From positions 232,383,741 to 232,447,740 of the forward strand of contig CM041465.1 in NCBI GenBank assembly GCA_023213395.1: a DNA stretch of 64,000 nt, given 5' to 3'. Made by a program: the position numbers and the translations under genes. Source of the stretch: Cycas panzhihuaensis. Lineage: Eukaryota > Cycadophyta. Below are positions 46,781 through 58,372 of the stretch, in pieces (position 1 is the stretch's first letter; the number at the start of each line of letters is the position of its first letter). The notes under the pieces were generated by a model. It had not been told where the DNA came from, did no database searches, and saw only the letters and a list, made by a program, of their open reading frames with translations.

Positions 46781-46924
46781 TGAAATCTCTTATAATTGTG
46801 ATATATATATATATATATATATATTCACTTCAAAGTTGTTCAATTATATAGGAGAATTGAATAACTCTACACATGTACACACTTTAATAATATTAATTTA
46901 TATATATATATATATATTTTAACA
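46781..46924 (-). repeat. Putative 5' LTR of E3
   Basis: 144 bp, shorter than the other copy because of loss and (TA)n change; TGAAATCTC...TTTTAACA on the plus strand. Contains (TA)n runs at 46801-46824 and 46899-46917. Confidence 0.5.
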
Positions 46925-46954
46925 AAAATAGACTTGATAATTCTTTGTCTTTAT

Positions 46955-47998
46955 CGAATATTTATTCCTTTGCAAAAGTGTGAAATCTAAAACATGGTCC
47001 CCCATTTGAAATCTTTCCTTTCTTGCTTTATATTTTTTTTGTGTTTTTATGCCATTAGTCTTTGCAGTTCTTATTCCAATAAATTTTTTCACATATCCAT
47101 GAAAATAGAAAATTTAAAATCCTTTAGTTTTCTGCAAGGAGTCATACCACTCAAAATTTCTCCTCTTTACATTTTTGCGAAAATAAGCTTTGCAAACTCA
47201 CCACAGTAGATGGTTTTAAGTAATTCATGAAAGTGTAAGTTTATGTTTCAGGGCCACTACTTAAAAGCTTGTCTTATTGCATTCTTATGTATTGAGCATT
47301 CTCATTGTTTCACCGCATAAGACTCTGTTACTTTTTATTCCTATAGGCCTTTTTGTTCCTTTGAGAAATCATGTAGTCTTAAGCTTGTGCCCATCACTAA
47401 GAATTTTAGTTTTGGTTGTTCACATCTTCATGATATAATGCTTTGTAATTTTTTATCCTAATAGACCTTTTTATTCCCCATCAAAAACATGAAGTCTAAA
47501 ATCTTTAGGCTTTCCGATAAAAGGGCTCATCACTTAAAACCAACACATGGTTTTTACTTCTTTGCATTCTTGTGATAGAAATCTTCTCAATTCATTGTTC
47601 CTATTAACCCTTTCATTCATTTAAGAAAATGCAAAGTATAAGGCCTTAAGACTTGCTTCTTGAAATTATTTCTATTTCACCAAACCCATGACATTGCAAC
47701 TAATTGTTAAACATTCTAGAATTACAAAGCTAAATATTCAAGTAACTACCAAGTTACAAGAAACTAGTACTTCAAGAATTTGGATAATATTTATCAAGTT
47801 AAAAGTTATTGTTACAACTTAGAACCATTAGATTTGATGTGAATGACTTATTAAGCCTTCTAATTCTTAACACTTCGTCATGTTGAAGTAGATCATGTGA
47901 CTATACTTCTAATTATTACTCTTTCACAATATAAAGATAACATGTTAAAAATAAATAACAAAGCAAAACTTGAGCAAATTTTTGGAAGTACCCTCACA
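46955..47998 (-). repeat. Repeat H copy 2, third segment
   Basis: It aligns with 11390-11945 and then 21640-22010 of copy 1 (shared 'tattcctttacaaaagtg'-like start, 'gtagatcatgtgacta', 'gcaaatttttgg'). The junction shows exactly where E2 split copy 1. Confidence 0.7.
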
Positions 47999-50900
47999 GG
48001 AGCAATATGTAATATGTCTTCCCTCTTTAAAAGATTGTTTGCCTTAATGAGGCTTCATTCATAAACAAAAGAAATTGATTCCTATGTGGCCTCCTCAATA
48101 GGTCCATCAAAGTGTTCCACTAAATATTTATGCATTCAATTACTTCTTAGTATCACAGATATAATGTCCATTATTCTTATTAAATCATGTGTTATTTGTT
48201 CAACATCTTAAATATCCATATAACGGGGTGCTTTATTATCAAATCTCGATGATGTATTCTTAAATAAGCTAACATCAAATACATGGTGGATTTTAATACA
48301 TTTAAGAAGTTGTAATCTATATGCAACTTCACTCACATTTTTAAGTATTTGAAAATGTTTGCAACGCCTGGAAGATAATTTAGTATGCTTTCATGTTGAT
48401 AAGAGTGTGTTATATTCTACTCTTAAATACACAAACTAGTATTTTAAAGGATCTTGAGGTCCTATTTTGATATGTATATGGTTTTGCCCTAACATGGGCT
48501 TTTTCTATATTTTTCTTACACCCCTTTAATTCTTTTTGCATCTTCTCAAGCATCTGTAAGAATATTTGTGCTTTATCCATAAAAATTCTATGAATCACTT
48601 CCAAATGTACAAATAGATCATGTATATTTTTCTTTGAGCACAAATAAATGCATTAATAATATAGGCAATAAATCTCTTCCAACTTTATTAAATTGGCCTA
48701 ACTCATAGGTTTTAATATAATTCATTATTTCTTTATTAATATTATTCTTATACACATATTCCTTTACAACTTTATGAATTTTTTCTATGCCCACATAGTT
48801 AACAAAGGAGTTATCATGTACCTCATATAATATTTATATATTACTTGTGTTATATGCTAGGAACTTCCTTAGCTCAAAGTATCTTTTGTTACTTCTTAAA
48901 TATACTACATGGTTCAGGGATCATGTTTCCTTCTTCACTAGTAGTAACTAGTTCAGTAGGGATTTTGAGATGAGGGCCTACCATTTTCTTTAAACTTAAA
49001 ATATAAAACACATTATTGATTTGACATTATAGAGGTAAGTTGAGGGTGTACACAACTTCTCATATTTTCCTTTTTTTTACAGTATGGTCTATAAAATCTT
49101 AGTGTAAGTTTAAATTTTCCTTATTATTGTGGCAATGCTTGTTTGTATGCTTATAGTCTTATGTACACCCAACCTCTAAGCTTAAATTTACTCTTAGTAA
49201 GCCATTAATTTACTTTTACTTCATCTAGTTTCTTTTTATATTGTAGTTGTCTTTGAGTTCCTTAAGGATCTATTTCACTTATCAAACATGTTCCTAAGCT
49301 GTCAACACTCTTGTGGATGTTTGTAAATAGTCTATAATGCTTGGTGGTGAGTAGTTGTATAGGGCTATGAATGGGGCCATTTGTATTATACAATGGTGGT
49401 TTTGTTACACTAATATTCTATTAGGTGAATCCATTTTACCCATTTGGCCTAGTTCTCTTTAGCATAGCATCTTAGATATATTTCTAAATATTTTTTTACT
49501 ACCTCCATCTATCCATCTATTTATGGATGATTAGATATTCTCATTGGAGTTCCATTCCCACTAATCTAAATAATCCCTTCAAAAATTACTAATGAATTTT
49601 ATATTCTTATTAAGTATAATCTTCTTAGAAATTTATTAATTTTATGAATGTTCTCCATGAACAAATCAGCAATCTATAATGTAGTATATGTGGACTATAT
49701 TGGAATTAAGTAGGCACACTCAATAAAGTGATCACAAACCATAAATATCATATCCTTTCCTTTAAACTATGAAAATCCTATGATGAAATCCATTAATAAT
49801 TCTTCCCATTTCTCTTATGGAACTTGTAGTAATAGTAGTAAATAGGGGCTTTATATACTTTCAACTTTTTATCTCTAACAAGTGTCACACTCCCTAACAA
49901 AGGTCATTATATTATTTTTTTATATCTTTCTAATAGAAATATCATTTTATATTTTCATGTCTTATCGAACTTAAAGTGCCCTACTACTAGGATTTGATGG
50001 TATCCTTAAAGTATTACATTACTAAGGCCTAAGTTACTTAGTAGATAAATTGTATGTTTATATAGTAGGTATTTCCCTTTAATATTTTAGCTTAGGCCTA
50101 CTACTCTACTATTTTATCTCTTAATTAGTTAGTCAAATATTTGATTCATGGGATACTCTTGATGGAGTTCAATGAAAAATAAAGCTTAAACGATTGACAC
50201 AACTATGTAATTTCCTTTATCAAATATTTGGGAGAGTGGATATAAGATTATGTTGTCATTCCCTTTTTTTTAGGTGGTCTTAAAGTCATAATCCTATATC
50301 TCACTAATCCATCTTTGTTGTTCTTCCAATAGATTTGACTGCAATAGGAAGTACTTTAATCTTTGATGCTTTATTTTTATCATAAATTTACTTCCTAACA
50401 AGTACCATATCCATTTTGCTAACTTGTGAAGGATTTTACGAGCATTCCTTTATAATATATGATTTTGGATCATTCCCTTAAGTTCAATATTCAACTTTTA
50501 TATACAATTGGTTTGTCATTATAAAGTAATACTATATTGATCTCACTCCCTAAAGCATCACACTCTAACATGAAGGATTGGGAGAAGTTTGGTCTAATGA
50601 GCATAAGCATAATGGTTATTATTATTTCGAGGTTGTTAAAGCTTTATTCTATCATGTTTTCCAACTTCAATCCATTATTTCAATATAAGTTGATGAGAGA
50701 TCATGCTATGGTTGTATACGCCTTTATGAATTTCTTACAATACTCAATTAAGCCCAAAATTGCTTGTACCTTTAAAACATTCTTTGGTGTAGTCCATTTG
50801 ACAATTACTTATACCTTGAATGGATTAATTTAAACTCCTCCTTATGATATCACATGGACAAAGTATTTTAAAGTTTGTCTTATAAAACTCCACAGAGATA

Positions 50901-52000
50901 TTTTTACAAAGAACACCTTATCTTTTATGGTTTGTAAGATCTTCCTTATGTATAACAAATGATCCTCCTAGGTTTTTTATAGACTAGAATATCATTACAA
51001 CAAACCATAATAAATAGCCTTAGAAATACCACAAATACCTTATTCATGGTAGCCTAAATTATAAATAAATCATTATTGAGGCCAAAAAGCATAATCCTAA
51101 ACTTAAATAGATGTTGATATATGTATAATGTTATCTTCTCCACGTCTTGTGATCAAATGACCATTTGGTAGTATTTAAAGCAGAGATTAAACTTTAAAAG
51201 ATGTGCTACCCCATGTAATTTGTTAGTTATATCATCCATCTATTAAATTAAGTACTTGTTCTCGATTATGATATTACTAAGTGCTTGGTATTAATGCATA
51301 TTCTAAACGGTTCATCCTTTTTCCTAGCAATGATGATTAGTGTAGCACATAAGCTTCTACTAGTAGCAATTGCCCACAATGTATGAGTTCTTGTATTAGT
51401 CTTTTTATCTTTGTCTTATGATTTTGGTTGTATTTATATGGCTTGATTAGTATTGGTCCCTTTCTCAACTCCATTTTAATAATATATTCCATTCTTCTCA
51501 TAGGTGGTAGTATAATTAAGAAATCCTAAAAGACTTCTTGATATTATTTTAGCGATGTCTCAACCTATTTTCATTGGTCTAATGGAAATATATCTTTATT
51601 GTCTTATCCTTAGATTGCAAAGTTCATGTTATAAACCTTACATGTCTCTTTCAAAATAACTTTCCTATCTTCTCCGTAAGCATGATAGACAATTGTAGGG
51701 TATCAATCCCTAATAATTGTTATAGTTACCCATACATATTTAAGAGAATGAAATCCTTAATATTATTGGCATTATACATCTCCAATGTCTTTAACCAATT
51801 AACATCTAGTATTACATCAAATCCTTCATTGTTAAATATGAAAATATTTATATAAAATAGCATATTATTAAGTTGGAGTTATTAGTGTTTTACTTCATAA
51901 TCACATGGTATTGAATGGCTACCCAGTACTTATTATCTTGTAAGATTATACCTTTAGGGAGGGTGTAGAACTAATTTGTGAGGTGTTTTTCAATATAAAC
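47999..52000 (-). pseudogene. Element G3: decayed chromovirus pol (protease to chromodomain), minus strand
   Basis: Right to left on the minus strand: a protease C-terminal block (GFDVILDVNWLKTL, about 51780-51830), then RT. RT has LCATLIIIARKKDEPFRIC (about 51290-51350), LLKFNLCFKYYQM and, at the catalytic site, CCNDILVYKK (about 50970-51000) instead of (Y/F)xDDILVY. The integrase core has LMDFIIGF (about 49775-49800) and IADLFMENI. The GPY/F-type C-terminus reads ILKNVSEVAYRLQL (about 48320-48370). A chromodomain remnant (GPIEEAT-x-ESI) is at about 48120-48160. Nearly every block has a stop or missense change, so this is an old copy. No flanking LTR of its own is certain. Confidence 0.75.
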
Positions 52001-52957
52001 TTACAAGAATAAATGGTGGGAAAATTCCATCCCAAAATACATAACTCTATTTATAACTATAGATATAAGTACTTGGAGAAAGCTCCTCCAAAGAGGAGTA
52101 TGGGGATGAACTAATAAATAGTAAGGATGCATGAGCTCATGATGGATTACAAGCGTATGGGGAAAGGATGTTGCAAGGATGAATTATATGGGGAACATCT
52201 ATAAGTTTGAATGAGTGACAAAACCCTTCAAGAATTAAGTCTTACTAACTAAAATTACATTAAATTAGAAAAAAGGTCAAGCTCACATAATTTCAACCAA
52301 CAAGAATGTAAGGAACTACTTGCCACAAAATAAGCTAAACAAATAATCAATTGTATATTCACTCTAATAGAATTAAAGTGTGAGGAATCCAACCATTGGA
52401 AAAAAGGCAAAATGTAAGACCCACCATTATTCATTCATAATTAAACAAGTAAAAAGTTGCCAACATAGACTAGAAATCTTATCAATTGGAATGGTTGATC
52501 CTATGCATGATTTTTATATTTGAAGCTTATTAAACTTACCTCGAATACCCATATATATCAACTCTACCCCAAATTCTTATTGGGGTTTATCCTTCAAGAA
52601 ATACTTTAATAAATATAAACTTAAAATTTTCCAAGTACAATGCATCCCTAATACACTCCAATTCATAAATGACAAAACACTAAAGTACCGCATTCACCCA
52701 CTAAAATAATTTTGAAAAACTTTACTTTACATCTCCAAAAATTCTTTGGGATCTAAAAGTCCCTCCTCATCTCCCTTTTATGTACTTCAAGGGGAAAAAT
52801 ATATTACGAATAAAAATATAAAACATTTTATAAAAACTACTTTTTCAAAAGCCTAATTGTGTCATAAAGAACTAGTTTGGAAATTGATTTCTATGATTGC
52901 TATAGAATTGAAATTATACTATGAACTATTTCTTTCCTAAATATTTTCCATTATTAT
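52001..52957 (-). repeat. Direct repeat D, left copy (probable 3' LTR of T2)
   Basis: About 955 bases aligned with 56006-56950: shared 'gggatgaactaat', 'ggatgttgcaaggatgaatta', 'acccttcaagaattaagtctta', 'ccactaaaataattttgaaaaactttac'. It interrupts the G3 protease at its left edge. Confidence 0.75.
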
Positions 52958-54049
52958 TAATGTCTCAAATTTTACCTACTAATGTTGATCTTATAATAGG
53001 TGAACTTAATTGATTTGATAAATATATATCCATCCTTATATTTGGGGACTCAGTAAATAACTACTTATTCCAAAATTGGCATCCATTTGATGAAATATCC
53101 TTTTGACAGATGCCATCTATTTATTTCTTTCAAATACTCATGATATAGAGGTAATTTCCTCCCACCATATGTCTCTTATACATTAGAATAACTAACCCAA
53201 TAAAGATTTTTATGAAATGATGGAAAAGGATTGGATTCTTATCATGCATAGATGAAAGAAATTGTAGAGGACACCTACCAGAAAAAACATAATATTTGAC
53301 CTTAGCATCATAGTAATAAGTTCCATAATTTCCATTAAAAAATCATCATTTAACTATGAGGTTGAATGATTTTAGTCCACTTAATTGTATAACCAAATGG
53401 ACAACATATAAATCAAGATGACCTTAATGCCCCGTTTCACTCATAATATATATTGAGTCAACTTTTGTCATTAGTATTCCTCCATTCCCATGAATCATTA
53501 ACTATAGAATCTCATAACTTCTTATATCTTGTGAGTTATCTCTATAATAACTTCTTTCTTATTGTCATAAGGCCTTGTGACCTTTTCTTGGCTACTTTCT
53601 CCCTATAACATCCTTATAAGAAATTTTTGGTAATTCTTGATGAATCTAAATATGTCTTTTGCCAGAAATCCCACTAGATCCAAATATGTATTTTGTAGGA
53701 GTTTTTTGGGAGAATGTTAATCTATTTTTTTCCATAGCCTTGCACTCAAAGAATGTGCAGGGGACCCCACATATTACGTTATTAATCCTATCTTTACCTC
53801 TTAACCTATCATTTGAGTTTTAGCAAGAAAATACAATATGAAGTGGTTACATTGGCTCACTTGTTTCTTATATCCCCTTTGCATCTTATCACAAAGCAAC
53901 TACCCTAACCTATCTAAAATCTTATTCAAATTATCAATGGGCATATGTACATATGCTATAATCAAGATGAACCTATATTCGAGAAGATAAATAATGTAAG
54001 GTTTAAGATGCTTTTTATTGATTAGAATAGGAAAAATGTTTATCATAAC
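52958..54049. other. T2 interior beyond its protease; nothing recognised
   Basis: About 1.1 kb of AT-rich sequence with stops in all frames. No RT or integrase block could be read. Confidence 0.45.
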
Positions 54050-55990
54050 CTATGTTTCATCATTTTCAAATAGTAAATATGAAACTAGTTCTTCATCTTC
54101 AAAATCTTTATAGGAATTTTGATTCTCTAATATATATTGGAAACCAAAAACTTCAAGCCATCCTAAAAGATCTCGTATGTGAAGCTCGTAGTCTTTTAAA
54201 ATATTGATTTTGAAGAAACAAAATTTCTTAACTAAGTTGACTATAAGCTCCAAATTTCTTTGTGTTTATGGAATTTTGTCCTTCATTATTTGAACCTTTT
54301 TCAACTACACATATTTAATGCAATATGTCTTCTCTTTAAAGGAGGGTAGCTTAGTATCAATTACAAAGAGTACAACATAACTTCCATCCTCTGATGAATT
54401 GTTAGAGGCCCACAATCTAGGTTCTTACATACCCTACATATGATCTAGATATCTTTCCTCTCTAGGTAATGTAATCTAATCCCTTACTAGAGGAAAAATG
54501 ATATTAGATAACCTAACATTTGTGGATACCCCTATCTCAAGAGCCCATTCTCTTCTAGTATTATATTGTAAATGAGAGGCATATTAACTACCATCATTGA
54601 AATGGTAGTTGATATTCTTAGACAAGTTATTACACCATCAAGTGCTTAATCACCCCTATAATTATGACAAATTAAGCATTTTTTATTCTTAAAACCTTTT
54701 AAGTTTTATTACATTCCAAAACCAAGGCTTGAATCACATCATATGGATTATATCATGGGATACTCTTGCATCTACTATATAATTGTATAAGACAAATTTA
54801 TCTAAAATATTCATAAAGACATAAAAAGGAGAAAATATTTTCTTTAAAGGAAAGGTGGCAAGGTCTAAATTTTTTACACCAACCATAGTATCTACATGAT
54901 GATTTTTTGCCTCTAAAGCCTTAAGGAGCTTATCTTTCTATTCAAGGAGCTTCATGGCTTAGTGCAAATTCAAACTAACTAGATATTTCAAAAGATCTCA
55001 TAGCATATCATATTCTTTAATGCAATCTAAAAGAATAATTCTTAATACTAGATTTGCCTTGGGAGTTTGAATATTCATTTTATTAGATTATGCCTATAGG
55101 GAATTAGTGGCATTATTAGTGTTCCTCTCATCCAAGGAAATCCTAGGCTTCTTTAACGACCTTTGGCTCCTTTACTGGGCTAATTAGGCCCTATTATTCA
55201 TAGTTAAGACCACAATATTAATATTGGCCTCATCATTATTGTCTTAAACATAAATAGTTTTTTCCTCTAATTCATCAAGTTCTATTACAAAAGTGGAAGC
55301 CTATTCATTCAAAGAATATTAACTCATCAACTTGGCATAATGAAGATCTTGCTCTTCAAATTAATAATAAAAAGTTTCCTCAAACTCATTATTCACTTGT
55401 GAAGGCCCTTCCTTAGGCCTCATCAACATACTTATCTTTTTAGAATCTTGCTCCTTTCTTACATCCTCAAAAATTAAATTTAATTATTCAACTTCTTAAT
55501 TAGGAATTAATTCTATGATTTGTCTTAGGAGTGAACTTGAGGAGGATTTATCTTGAATGAAGATAAGAGAGGGGATTTATCCTTTCCTATCTTTTCCAAA
55601 ATTTCCTTGATCTTTAATGCAACTACTTGGGCAACTTAGATGCTTCCAAGCTCTCTAAAATGAACTAAGAATCTAATATCTTAGTCTAAATATTCTATGA
55701 ACCATCATGTTTATAGGGTTGGTGTTGGATGATGATCTTCAAGTATAACTTAGACAATAGTATGGAATCTATAAACATAGTCCATTATACTTTCCCTAAA
55801 TCCCCTTTTAATATTAGATAACTCTTTAACTAAAGTACTTGAGTTTTTTTTCCTCAAGCATTTAGGCTTGGAATAGTCCATCAAAGAATTCTAATTAGTG
55901 ACTTTACTAGAAGGTAAGGACTGAAACCAAGAAGCTACCTCACCCTATATTGTTTACATTAAAAGGAAGGGTGCTAAAATTGGTTTATGA
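54050..55990 (-). pseudogene. T2 gag and protease remnant between D repeats
   Basis: At about 55790-55985 the minus strand reads GEVASWFQSLPSSKVTN, NSLMDYSKPKCLRKK and TLVKELSNIKRGFRESIMDY, the same gag block as in T1. The protease at about 54740-54835 reads SPFYVFMNILDKFVLYN and IVDARVSHDII, with D-S-G changed to D-A-R, again like T1. A 67-codon open frame (54050-54253) lies further downstream, with no recognised domain. The gag is truncated at its N-terminus exactly at the D repeat. No RT or integrase is seen. Confidence 0.65.
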
Positions 55991-56005
55991 GATATTCAAG
56001 AATGC

Positions 56006-56950
56006 ATGCTTATAGGGATAAATGATAAGAAAACACAATCCCAAAATGCGTAACTCTATACATAAGTATAGGTGCAAATATTTGGAAAAAAGTCCTACGA
56101 AGAGGACAAGTGTGGGGATGAACTAATGGATGATAAACATGTAGGGGAAGGATGTTACAAGGATGAATTATGCAAGGAACATCTTTAGGTTTGAATGAAA
56201 TAAGAAACCCTTCAAGGATTAAGTCTTATTAACTAAAATTATATTAAGCCAAAAAAAAAGACCAAGCTCACAGAATTTCAACCAACAAAAAAGTAGATAA
56301 TTATTCAGTAAAAAATAAGTTAAATGAATAATCAATTACATGTTCACTCTAATGTAATTAAAGTGTTGAAAATCTAAACACCAAAAAAAAGGCTAATTAT
56401 AAGACCCACCATTATCCATTCATGATCAAATAGGTAGAAAGTTCCCAACTCAAACTAGAAATCTTATAAATTAGAATATTTGATCCTATAAATAATCTTT
56501 ATATTTAAAGCCTATTAGACATACCTCAAATATCCATACATATATCAACTCTACCCTAGATTCTCATTTGGGTTTATCCTTAAATAAATACGTTAATAAA
56601 TATAAGATTAAAATTTTCTATGCATAATACATCCACATAACATACTTCACTTCATAAATGGTATAATATTAAAGCATAATATTTACCCACTAAAATAATT
56701 TTGAAAAACTTTACTTTATTTCTCTAAAAAATATTTAAGATCTAAAAGACCTTCCTTGTATAATCTTTTTCTCTTTTAAACATTTCAAGAGAAAAGATGT
56801 TATAAATAAAAAAGTAAATTACTTTTATTTTGAAAAAAATCAAAAGGCTAGTCATGTCATAAAGAGCTAGTTTAGTTACTAATTTCTATGATCACTATAG
56901 AATTGAAGTTATATCATGAATTGTTATCATACTAAATACTATCCATTTTT
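56006..56950 (-). repeat. Direct repeat D, right copy (probable 5' LTR of T2)
   Basis: Co-linear with 52001-52957 at roughly four of five bases by eye. It adjoins the truncated T2 gag with no PBS visible, so the PBS and gag start have been lost. Confidence 0.7.
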
Positions 56951-57369
56951 GTAGTACATTATTTTTATTAATGAAACTAATGAACCACATATGTAAAACA
57001 CTTCTTAGTTTCTTAGTTAACTAATGATTGCATTCTTTAGTTACCCATGTACTTTGGTAGATAGTTTTTATTTTATATGGGCATTAGTGATTTGATCTAT
57101 TAATGACTTGGTTAGTGTAGCTTATAAGTAGAATAAATGAAATTGAGAAAAAAATACTTCATATATTATGACAAGTTATGAATTATATTAGTTTAATAAT
57201 TTGCATATAGTGAAATGACATAGCATTTGCATATAGGAAAACAAGCATGATGAAGAAAGTTTAATTGATGTTTTCAAGTGATTTTGAAGGCGAAGACAAG
57301 GAGATCTAACATGATTCTTTGAAGTTGAAAATAATTAAGAAGTTTTATAAATCAAACATTAAAGGGGGA
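56951..57369. other. Unassigned sequence ending in a polypurine tract
   Basis: No coding motif read. It ends CATTAAAGGGGGA (57357-57369), nearly identical to the purine tracts of element A and E2, directly before a TGTTAGAAT LTR start. Confidence 0.5.
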
Positions 57370-57828
57370 TGTTAGAATATTGAGTTTCACAATAATTGAT
57401 ATAATTTTTAATTAGTGTGATCTAGTAGAAGTAATTGATGTAAAAGTTCTCACATGCTTTAATTGGTCAATATATCAGTATAATATCATTAGTTAATAAA
57501 GTTATCATATATAATTAGTCATACATGAAGTGATGAACAATATAAATATCTATATACATTAAAAAATTAATTAAGAGTTGAGCTTATCACTTTTCTCCTA
57601 TGGTTTTTTCCATCAAGAGTTTTATACATATAAATCTTGTATCTCATGTGATATATTTTCTAGTGTATGATTATATTATATTAGTGTGTATATATCTCAT
57701 TTTATATGTGCTTGATGTCTTATATCTTAAACACCTTATGATTCTTTTATTTATTATAATTGTGATATATTAATATGATAAATACTTCACAAAATTCATT
57801 ATGTGAATATACATGAAAAATTCTATCA
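57370..57828 (+). repeat. Copia-type LTR (element C5) flanked by both a polypurine tract and a PBS-like site
   Basis: 459 bp with inverted ends TGTTAGAAT...ATTCTATCA. A purine tract precedes it, marking it as a 3' LTR, yet CGGTATTAGTGC, a degenerate initiator-Met PBS, follows it, as after a 5' LTR. No second copy lies in the window. Confidence 0.6.
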
Positions 57829-58079
57829 CGGTATTAGTGCATATTAAATTTTTAATAAAAATAAATAAATAATTAAGACATTTAATGCTTAAGGATAAAG
57901 AACTCTTAAAAAAAATATTTTTAAAAACTATAAAGACTTTAATATACAAGTGAGCATCCATTTGGAAATGGAATATAGTCGTGGTCATAGATAAACTAAA
58001 TCTCAAGTATATCATACCATATAAACTTCATGGTAGTCCATTCATTAGTGTTACTAGTAAGTATATAACCCACTAAGGA
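57829..58079. other. PBS-like site then unassigned DNA
   Basis: 57829-57840 resembles TGGTATCAGAGC with three to four mismatches. The rest is AT-rich with nothing recognised. Confidence 0.35.
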
Positions 58080-58372
58080 GTAATGAATTATATCTATTGA
58101 AAGAACAAGGAAATACCAAGCTATATAAAGGCCTATAAACGATGCCAGGTAAAAAGAGATCTATTCACACGAATGTTGATACCATTACCAATTATAGATG
58201 GTAAATGGCAAGGCATCATAATGGATTTTACTCTTGATATCCCATATACATAGAACATATGGCCAAAGTTAATAGGAGTACATAGATTATCTAAGATAGC
58301 GATCCCAAAATAGAGCTTAATTGGTGAAGAAGTCAATTATCAACCTTTTCTCCTTGAGATCCTGGGAGTTAG
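58080..58372 (+). pseudogene. Element G5: Gypsy integrase fragment, plus strand
   Basis: The frame reads VKRDLFTRMLIPLPIIDGKW, QGIIMDFTLDIP and, after one stop, LIGVHRLSKIAIPK. These are the integrase linker (GLLxPLPIPxxxW), the first catalytic Asp block (I-x-M-D-F) and the DRLTK(S/T) block. It is opposite in orientation to G4, which appears to be inserted just beyond it. The minus-strand ORF at 58133-58336 is its shadow. Confidence 0.7.

Larger units (their letters stand above)
44959..46924 (-). mobile_element. Element E3: small non-autonomous LTR element carrying host-gene sequence
   Basis: Direct repeats lie at 44959-45172 and 46781-46924. On the minus strand both begin TGTTAAAATA and share 'gtgtacatgt' and 'cacaat-attaga-gat' blocks, ending ...TTTCA. 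A purine tract (ATGGTGGGGAG on the minus strand) sits directly before the left repeat, as expected for a 3' LTR. The interior, 1.6 kb, has no gag or pol but holds an ankyrin-repeat gene fragment. No clear PBS or matching target duplication was found, so classification is tentative. Confidence 0.55.

Noticed and set aside
46801-46824. (TA)n runs here and at 2147-2165 and 46899-46917 as possible promoters or scars
   Set aside because: Simple microsatellites without supporting signals; noted only as parts of their elements.
58133-58336. A 67-codon minus-strand ORF
   Set aside because: Shadow of the plus-strand integrase fragment G5, which has real motifs.
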